A DNA stretch of 64,000 bases, from NCBI GenBank assembly GCA_905178155.1, contig CAJINV010000014.1, forward strand, positions 1,443,984-1,507,983. The letters are read 5' to 3'. How positions within the stretch are numbered: position 1 is the stretch's first letter; every line of letters starts with the position of its first letter. A program made the translations under genes and the position numbers. The notes beneath the pieces were generated by a model, which saw only the letters and a program-made list of their open reading frames with translations, was not told where the DNA came from and made no database searches. Source of the DNA: Amoebophrya sp. A120. Taxonomy: Eukaryota > Sar > Dinophyceae > Syndiniales > Amoebophryaceae. Of the stretch, positions 57,201 to 64,000 are shown in pieces.

Positions 57201-60200
57201 GCTAGCCGATGACAACCTGGATGACTATCTGGACCGGGCAGAATTTCGTAAAGCTAGCAGGGACTCGGGGCTACGGTTCACGCAGGACGAGGAAAGCGAC
57301 ATTTTCGATCTGCTTGGAGAGGTTACGGTATCACGGTTAATTGGACTTTGACTATCGATGAAATTTTTCCAGGTGGCGGAGCAAACCTTTTTGAAAAACG
57401 CATGACATACATAGCACAGAAACAAAAATTACGCAGACCAAACGCCCAGTGAAAAACCCGTCTTCCGACCCGCAGCCGGAGCGGCTCCTCCCCCTGTTTT
57501 CCTTTCTCCGCGCATTTTTCGACGGCGGTTTGAATGCAGCGCGCTACGACATTGTCCACGCCGCATGGGTATCAAATGTAAAAATGTCTGGGTCTGGAAG
57601 AGTCATGCTGTTTCTGCATGACACAGCAGGTGGGTTTTTTAAGTCGTTTTTTAAGATGGGTTTTTTTTGCAGAAATCACTTTTTTAAGATGGGTTTTTTC
57701 GTATTTAGGACTGTGCCATAGTAGATGACTTTACCGCTTTTTTACTTTTCTTTTATCCCTCAGCGCTGGTGGGTCTGCCGGCAAAATTATCCCTACTCAG
57801 ATAGCTACAAAGCTCATCCCGCAGCCGTCCCAGGAGCTCTTGTGGCTGTCTCTCGGTAGAGATCGCTTTGCCCGTGCTTATTCCACTCAGAGTTTGCTGG
57901 GTAGGTGGCTACCGTTTTAAGTTTATAAACGAATGGGACGCCCTGCCCTTAGCCTTCCAACATGACACAGCAGGTGCAGGTCTGGCATGCTGGAAGCTCT
58001 AGCATCACAGGTTTCGAGAAGCTTCCGCAATGCCGAACCCGCATGACAAATCCCCCACTTTGGTGACAGAAAGTGGGCAGCTTTTGCTACCCATGCATGA
58101 GAGATTTTTGTGTGTTCTGAAATGCGCATGACAAGTTGCTCTTCCAGACCCAGACATTTTTACATTTGATAATGGGCTCTGGTTGCCGGGGGAGACAGCG
58201 CCGTGATTCCGCCACAGAATTTGAGGCAACACCTATTGAGAGGAAAAATCCCCCCTCCCCATATTGAAAAGGTATGTTTCCAAAAATTTGTGTTGCGGAT
58301 TTGAGGTCACAAATCACATCTGTCTTGCAAGAAGACAAGGGCAGAAGCTTCCGCCTCATTATGGAAGCGATTTGCCACGCTGTTGAGCCTCAAGGGGAGC
58401 CGTTTGCCATGCTGAACAACTAGACCCATACGCCCCTACCTAGCCTGGGGATCTGGCCGCCATGCCTTTCTGCAATACAAAGCTGATCTGTGGCCACAGA
58501 TCAGCATCACAAATTTCCGTTTTGAATTTGATATGGGGAGGGGGGATTTTTCATTTTGATAACACCTCTCCTTTAGCACGCACCCGGAGGTGCTGCAGGC
58601 ACCGAGCGCCGAAGCAAGGGACAGGCTGACTCAGCAGCGTATACTCTTTCCTAGTTGATGATTTTATTTTAGTTTTAGAGCGAAAAATGTTTCTAGATCA
58701 TGTAAGGAAAGCAGCTTCAGGGCTGCATGCGCACGATAAGCACTTTTAGGTTTATTGGCCATTGTTTGTTCGTTTGCCTTTCGGTGCATCAAGTTGCAGC
58801 CGGTCGTACTACCGTGCGGCAGCCAGGCACGATTCTGATAGTGCTGAAATTCAAATGAATTCGAATTCCACATCAGTGACGACCGAGTTTCTGGACACTT
58901 TTTCTCTGTACGTGAACGTGACCGGAAGACTCAGCGAGGAGGGCAATCTGAACTTCGCGACGTTCCTCGGCTACTTCGAAATCTACTCCGCAATGATCAC
59001 ATCTGACGCCTACTTTGACGTCGTCATCCGCCGTATGTGGGGCCTCTCGTCTATTCCCTGAAAATTAACCATCTCCATCCAATTTGTCATGCAAAACATG
59101 TAGTAAAGTCTGTGCTTGTCATGCAAAAAGTGGATGGGGATGGTTAATTTTCAGGGAATATCGTCTGATAAGGACATCGAAGAAATCGACGGTCTGCCGC
59201 CAGTATCAAATGCAAATATTTTTACGTCTGGGTCTGGAAGATTAGATTGCAAGATTCATTTGCTACAGCGCTTGCCCGGCAACGGCATGACCATGATCGA
59301 AGACTCTGCGCTGCTCTATTGCATGCTCACGAGGAAGATGAGCTTCCTCTTCCTGCTAAGAACCTGTTATGCAAACACGCGGCTACCATGCGAAATAGGC
59401 AACAGATTGTATTTGTCGCCACACAAAAATCATAGTACTCATGACTTTCAACCTCATCTTCAACCTGTCAAAATCTTAATCTGTCCTGCTTGGCTGTGCA
59501 ACCTTGTAGTGCGGTCATTTTTATTCGCAGACTCGCGGCAGAACTTTCCAGGTGCAGACCCATATTTGCAATGTAAACCCAGTCCTGCCACAAGCCCCGA
59601 CCAGTCAGAAGGTCTCGCGGTCGTCAAAGTCCAATGTCAACGAAGACACCAGTAATTTGGATATGAAAGTGCACAACTCCATCTCCCCCTCGTCTTCTGA
59701 CTTCTGAAGGCGTACGAGTGTGAGAAGCATCAGCAACACAGTCGGCGACAGAATGAATGTGGGCCCCGCATGACAAGAAATTTTCCCCGCGGCGCGGATT
59801 GGAGTACTCTTTGAAAGCGGGCCAAAGTTTGTCTTGCAGAGAGTGCTTAATCTAAAAAAAAAAAGGCACAAACGAAACAGGATGTGGATTTGGTATTTTG
59901 CATTATACCAATGGGGGCCGCGGGAGTTGTGCGCTCTCATATTAAAGTACGCGGGTTTAGGATACGGCGCCAACCTTGCGAACGTATCGGACGGGAGGGG
60001 CTCGAATAAGGACGCAAAACAGTACCCGAATCCGACGTCCCCCATCTACGAATCCAGCCACGTGCGGGCGGCGCTCTTTCAGGAGCCTGTCAAGCTAAAC
60101 TCTGCGGACGACTACTTTCACCACCTCTGTCGCAGAATAAGAGGGATCTTGAGCAAGTACAGTATATTTAGTAAAAAGTGTTTTTATGCATTTTTTCGCA

Positions 60201-61100
60201 GAAATCCAAGTCGTGTGAAAAGGTACTGTGGTGCTGACCACATGGACATTTTTCTTTATGATCTCGGAATTTGAAGTTGATGAAGAGCTCCAAGCCCTTC
60301 GTACGGAAAAATGAAAATGAAAAAAAGCAAATTTCTTCCCAGGCGCGGTCTGAAAGGCTGGGTGGCTTTCATCCAAGGCCTGCAGGACAAGGACGACAGA
60401 GGGTTTGGCACGATTCATAGGTCACAGTGGACAAGGTTGCACAAAAGCCTCGGCTTGGGCTTGACGATTGAAGAATCCGACGTGCTGTTTCGCGCCTTGA
60501 TCAGCCCAAAGGACGGCGGTATGGACTACAGGTGGGTTGGGTTTTGGAATATTATCTTCACTTGGTTTATTTTCCTACTCCTGTTCTGGATGAAGATTAC
60601 CGTGGCGGCACATGACAGTTACCATACATACTCATCCAGGCAAAGCCAAACCCAAAGAAAGATAAATTAATAAGTACAACAACCGGCGCATTGAAAACAC
60701 TAGGTTGCTTCTGAACCAAATCCGCATGAAATCCGACAAAATCGCGGCTCCCATCCTGCAAAGCGCGAAGTCGCAGTTTGTCACGCTCCTCACCGCGGCA
60801 GGCGATAATTCAGCATCGGGGATGGAATGCATTGAGATCAACACGTTGCTGCGCTTGGGTTTCAACCCCGAGGCGTACCCGTTGACCGTTCTGAGGGGCC
60901 AGTCCCTCACCGCGTCCGTGGACGACTTCGCGTGTGCCGTCGCGTTTCTGTCCGCCTACGAAGCAAGCACGGACAGTTCGGTGTTAGGCATCGAAACGTT
61001 CCTGGACTTGGTGGACCTGGGACTCGGCTGCTATTCCACACCAGACGAAGCGAGACTATTCGCGCAGGCGCTCGGGATGGACGTGAAGCATTTGGTGTGA
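54201..61100 (+). CDS. Multi-EF-hand protein, 1043 residues (sixteen exons)
   Basis: Exons 54201-54281, 54618-54956, 55164-55422, 55606-55846, 56122-56278, 56539-56949, 57121-57327, 57437-57569, 58177-58233, 58567-58638, 58823-59051, 59166-59203, 59583-59660, 59913-60156, 60343-60531 and 60704-61100 sum to 1044 codons. Seven introns are GT-AG, eight are introners or introner-like. EF-hand-type loops appear near residues 51 (DLTNTGKLDWKS), 286 (DPDQEGFVNLSD), 527 (DDNLDDYLDRAE, with Glu at position 12) and 865 (DKDDRGFGTIHR), spread between helical segments. The architecture recalls long axonemal calcium-binding proteins such as EFCAB6; the name is not secure. It probably senses Ca2+ in the cytoskeleton, by inference. 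Exon 11 acceptor and the 59660/59913 join are uncertain. Confidence 0.75.
54282..54612 (+). mobile_element. Introner-like intron, diverged family B
   Basis: 331 bp, starts TACGCATGGCAAAAGGATC, ends ACTTTTGCGCCGGATA. Flanks CCATT and CCACC (3/5). Removal joins LEKTI to LQKFKLKY in frame. Longer than other B copies, so it may carry extra DNA. Confidence 0.6.
55423..55600 (+). mobile_element. Introner, diverged family A
   Basis: 178 bp, TATG...GATA, flanks CGCAC and CGCGG (3/5). The arms have small insertions (GTGTAGTCTGGGG). Removal joins LVDGA to DLDPLAYNK. Confidence 0.78.
56279..56533 (+). mobile_element. Introner, family A
   Basis: 255 bp, starts TATC, ends GATC instead of GATA; perfect CCTAC repeats. 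Nearly the same as the copy at 38464-38715. Removal joins FEAYY to EMLNGCYP. Confidence 0.9.
57570..58171 (+). mobile_element. Introner, family A, carrying a nested insertion
   Basis: 602 bp, TATC...GATA, perfect ATGGG repeats. A 328-bp insertion (57633-57960) sits between two copies of a 16-bp sequence; without it the element is of normal A size. Removal joins VHAAW to ALVAGGDS. Confidence 0.9.
57633..57960 (-). mobile_element. Nested insertion flanked by a 16-bp direct repeat
   Basis: CATGACACAGCAGGTG occurs at 57617-57632 and again at 57961-57976. Read on the minus strand, the insert ends in an A-rich tail (CTTAAAAAACGACTTAAAAA), as expected for a reverse-transcribed insert. Its body is not recognised. 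Confidence 0.7.
58234..58561 (+). mobile_element. Introner, family G
   Basis: 328 bp, TATT...GATA, perfect ACACC repeats. Arms share GAAAAATCCCCCCTCCCCAT. Removal joins NLRQH to LSFSTHPE. Confidence 0.9.
59052..59160 (+). mobile_element. Introner, family I (shortest)
   Basis: 109 bp, TATT...AATA, perfect TCGTC repeats. Arms of about 29 bp begin TTCCCTGAAAATTAACCATC, so over half of the element is arm. Removal joins MWGLSS to DKDIEEID. Confidence 0.9.
59204..59577 (+). mobile_element. Introner, diverged family A
   Basis: 374 bp, starts TATC, ends TGTAAA rather than GATA. Flanks GCCAG and CCCAG (4/5). Removal joins DGLPP to VLPQAPTS. It looks old. Confidence 0.7.
59661..59912 (+). mobile_element. 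Introner-like intron, boundaries unresolved
   Basis: Starts near ATATGAAAGTGCAC and ends near TTTGCATTATACCAAT; the ends resemble introner ends but the 5-bp flanks do not match (TTGGA, CCAAT). Frame is kept if 59661-59912 is removed. Confidence 0.45.
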
Positions 61101-62448
61101 GGAGCAACAGCGGACGATGATGAACTACGAGAGATGTACCGTTTCTTGCAACTCGAACTTTTTTAGGACGTGAGCGTGTAGATAGTCGTAAGGAAGTAAT
61201 GCTTTCGACGATCCTCTCGTTCATAAAAAAACACAGATGAAACATTTACGCCAAGCGCAAATTTTAGAACCATGATTAACATAACAATGAGGATATTGAC
61301 CATGATACGCATGTTGGAGCGCAAAGTAGTTGTCTATAGGGCCTACAACTTAGACTTACATTTCGTCACGCCGGAAAATTCTTCCTGAAGACACAAATGC
61401 AATAGAAGAAAATCAATCACAATGAATCGCACCACTACAGCTCGATGCTGACGTGAGTTTTCAATGTACCAACTACAGTGTGTCAAAGTCCTCAAAGACA
61501 CAAATTGAATGACGATATGCATATTCCACATTACGTGGTTCTGCTTGTTATCGTTTTTATTTACCCGATGTAAATGCCCCCAAAACCAACATGACTCCAG
61601 ATTATATCAGCGCAGCGCTTTTGATGAAAACAATCACGAATCACAATGAATCGCAGGAGGTTTACAATAATGCAGCAGCTAGCACTTGCACTTGTACCAA
61701 GCTCTAGTGCCCGCGCTAGAAAGAAAGTACCGAAGGCCTCGTCTATGACGAAGGTATACATAAGGAATCTCAGCCGAGTTGTACTCGTTCAAGACGACCC
61801 TTGTGAAGAAAAATCAATGTGCTGTGTATTGTGGACTTCCCGCCCCTCGCTTGTATGATGGACCGACACGACAAAAAATAAATGAAAATGACAAATAAGA
61901 TTTATCCGTGTGGCACCCTTCGCGGAAGCTGCTGGAGTAGAAATGGCGGAAAGCATCTGCGCACCATCTGTGCACCACCTATCGCTTCTTTGCACTTCTT
62001 GTTCTTGCAGCTTACGTTGCACGGAGGATGGTGTTCCGGGATAGATCTGGAGCATTTAATTATGCTTCCACGAGGCTGCTCTGCCTGGTCGTCATTTTTT
62101 AACAGCAGCTGGATCGTCCGGAAAGTTTGTAGCTTTCCGCGAACTAGATCATCTTCATGGAACCACAACCAGCGATAATGCCGTACTTGAATTCTGAAAG
62201 TCGTGCCACTCTCCTCCTTCCCCTTTTACAATCACTACCTTGTATCTCTATTATAATAATGATTATTTAACTTGACGATGTTGACTCGGTGCCTTTTGTC
62301 CCGTGAACGGCGCGTGTTGGCCTCTACTGCGACGCGAAAACGAGTCAAATCAAAATATACCTTTCCATGAAACTTGTTTTCATTTTTATTGTTTTTTTCA
62401 TCTGTGAATGCCCTTGCTATGGAAGTATGAGCGTACGATAGCATAAAC
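61101..62448. other. Intergenic, no gene seen
   Basis: AT-rich spacer. ATCACAATGAATCGCA occurs twice (about 61417 and 61640). No convincing frame. Confidence 0.4.
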
Positions 62449-63348
62449 ATGAGAATGACAGCAACTACTCCTGCTGCTCCAGTAGCGGCAAGAAAAACCA
62501 GCGGCGCCCCCACTCCATCTCGTCCACCTCCAGTGTCTACAACAAGGAAAACGACAGGAGTTCCTCCGACCCTGTTCACCCTCGGGCACAGTACCCGCAG
62601 CGTATCCGAGCTGGTCGAATTGTTGAAGGCGAACGACATTGGGTATCTGATTGATATCCGTGCCAGCCCGTTCTCTCGGAAAAATCCCCACTTCGACAAA
62701 ACCTCCGAACTCTTGCAACAAGAGCTAAACCGAAACCAAATCCAGTACGAGCACTGCCCGGAGCTCGGCGGCGCGCCTGCCGGGAGCGAACCAGGGCGGG
62801 GGATCTTTTGGAACCTCAGGCAGGAACGCGGACAGCGAAAGCTGCAAGAAATTGTGGATAGAGTGATCAAGAATAATTGTGTTGAAGATTATGATACAAA
62901 GGAAGGAGTCCGAGTCGCGCCGCCCGCTGGTAGTACAAGTACTAGTTCCACGACGGCTGCAGGCACAACTATAGCTCATCCGACTTCTTCCGGGAGCAAG
63001 AACACGGCCATCATGTGTGCCTGTTTTGTTTGGAACGAGTGCCACCGGCAGGTGATTTCGCAAAGACTCGCGGAGCGAAACGTAACCGTGAAGCACCTGA
63101 CGGAAGTGGGAAAGCAACCCATTCCCCACCCGACAAGGATGTTATTCGAGCGGGCGTTGGTCGAGTCGCAGGGGGGGCTGGACCCGGATGACTATCGGGA
63201 GCAAATGATTTGCTTCCCGGTGGTGGATTTTAATAGCAGTTTTGGTTCCCAGATAAATGGAATGTTGAGCGGGAACTTTCTACTCCCTCAGGAAGTAGAC
63301 GAAGAACCTGTTGGAACGAAAAAGAAAACAAGATGGAAGAAAACATGA
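62449..63348 (+). CDS. DUF488-family protein, 299 residues, single exon
   Basis: From ATG 62449, after a 40-residue Ala/Pro/Thr-rich leader, comes TLFTLGHSTRSVSELVELLK (from about residue 43), then LIDIRASPFSRKNPHF, ELGGAP, and near residue 195 CFVWNECHRQVISQRLAE followed by VKHLTEVG. GHS at the start, (V/I)D(V/I)R.xPxS, LGG and the CHR motif in that order are the hallmarks of DUF488, a small family of unknown biochemical function common in bacteria and found in some protists. A Thr/Ser-rich insert (about residues 150-185) splits the domain and may be lineage-specific. The C-terminus is basic (KKKTRWKK). No introner is present, unlike in most genes here; lateral origin is possible but not shown. 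Confidence 0.85.
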   Translation: MRMTATTPAAPVAARKTSGAPTPSRPPPVSTTRKTTGVPPTLFTLGHSTRSVSELVELLKANDIGYLIDIRASPFSRKNPHFDKTSELLQQELNRNQIQYEHCPELGGAPAGSEPGRGIFWNLRQERGQRKLQEIVDRVIKNNCVEDYDTKEGVRVAPPAGSTSTSSTTAAGTTIAHPTSSGSKNTAIMCACFVWNECHRQVISQRLAERNVTVKHLTEVGKQPIPHPTRMLFERALVESQGGLDPDDYREQMICFPVVDFNSSFGSQINGMLSGNFLLPQEVDEEPVGTKKKTRWKKT

Positions 63349-64000
63349 CAGAAACTAGGAAAAATGATCAAAGACGATGATTCAAGAAAACAAAAGCGAA
63401 ATATTAATCTTGGATGTGGGAGGCTCCCCGTTCTTCGCGCTTGTTGAACAAGCCTTGTTCTAGAAAAATACTTCTGCAAGGGTCTAGACCTAGAGATCCA
63501 GATCTTGTATGTACATACTGTCTTTGTGAGTGTGACAGAAATGGATCACGCCGGTACACTTAAGGGTCAGGAGCAGGGGCCGCGAGCAGGTTTTGCATTT
63601 GTAGATCAGAACCGCATTGAATACAGAACCGCTCTTTTCAGCTGTTGACCGCCAAACTCTACTTGCAGATCTAAATCATAAACTCCATTGGTTTCTATCT
63701 TGCAGGTTGGAGCACAGCAGCACCTTGTTATCATCAAGCAATCTAAGTTTCTGCCACCGTACAACTACAAACTGTTGCCGAAAATTGATACACTACGCTA
63801 CAATCTCAATCTGCGTTTTCTTGATTTGTTTTTCTTTTAGTTGCAAATTTATCGAAAAAGAAACTCTTGTGACCTGAAAATAGTTGTAAAGGCAAACTAG
63901 GACCACGACCACGGCGAAAAGAATAAAACTAAGTACATATTAGCTGCAAGACCACATCATGGCGCCGTTCTACTTGTACTTGCTTACCGCGACATCCATG
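63349..64000. other. Intergenic, no gene seen
   Basis: AT-rich end of the window. The frame at 63617-63877 is short and has no recognisable product. Confidence 0.35.

Noticed and set aside
49550-59960. Similarity of GLCTLRHAGL (49540s) and ELCALILKYAGL (59920s) as a shared motif
   Set aside because: Short and in an uncertain frame in the first case; could be chance.
1-64000. Spliced-leader, tRNA or rRNA genes
   Set aside because: No spliced-leader-like word or tRNA cloverleaf was noticed by eye; a covariance-model search would be needed to exclude them.

Overview
The window is nuclear DNA of a eukaryote, most likely a parasitic syndinian dinoflagellate of the Amoebophrya type. Fourteen candidate genes, from PLAC8-like proteins to a DUF488 protein, all lie on the + strand over 64 kb. 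They are rich in introns, with AT-rich, repeat-bearing gaps between them. Two kinds of intron coexist. About 24 are ordinary GT-AG introns. About 44 others are short mobile-looking elements ('introners') sitting in coding exons. Unidirectional gene blocks and invasive introners with non-canonical splice sites are both known from Amoebophrya; the species assignment is my inference.

The main result is the introner system. Each element begins TAT[C/G/A/T] and ends ATA (usually TATC...GATA or TATG...CATA), has inverted terminal arms, and is flanked by a 5-bp direct repeat. Removing the element plus one repeat copy restores the reading frame. With exon joins made this way, whole genes come out in frame: 2744, 1414, 1043, 467, 430, 242, 233 and 107 residues, each with a coding length divisible by three. 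By arm sequence I group the elements into ten families, A to J. By eye 27 of 44 have perfect 5-bp repeats, 11 match at 4/5, 4 at 3/5, and 2 have no convincing repeat. I saw none in the intergenic gaps.

Layout: 1-2348 repeats and unassigned DNA; 2349-3978 and 6552-7803 two PLAC8-like paralogues (the first carries three introners, the second none of them); 8724-18895 a giant cysteine-rich secreted or membrane protein; 20567-26710 a 1414-residue low-complexity protein; 29084-33768 an unknown 430-residue protein whose last introns carry large insertions; 33769-37953 a gene-poor AT-rich gap; 37954-40915 a possible SPRY-domain protein with seven perfect introners; 41683-44975 a coiled-coil protein; 45753-47099 a secreted-like low-complexity protein; 47725-49392 a gene with an in-frame stop; 49664-50560 unknown; 50732-51001 a doubtful small membrane protein; 51718-52721 a small unknown protein; 54201-61100 a multi-EF-hand protein; 62449-63348 a DUF488 protein.

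The genes do not form an evident pathway. What joins them is their shared load of introners. Names are given only where motifs are visible; most proteins are unrecognised. I saw no tRNA, rRNA, CRISPR array or spliced-leader gene.
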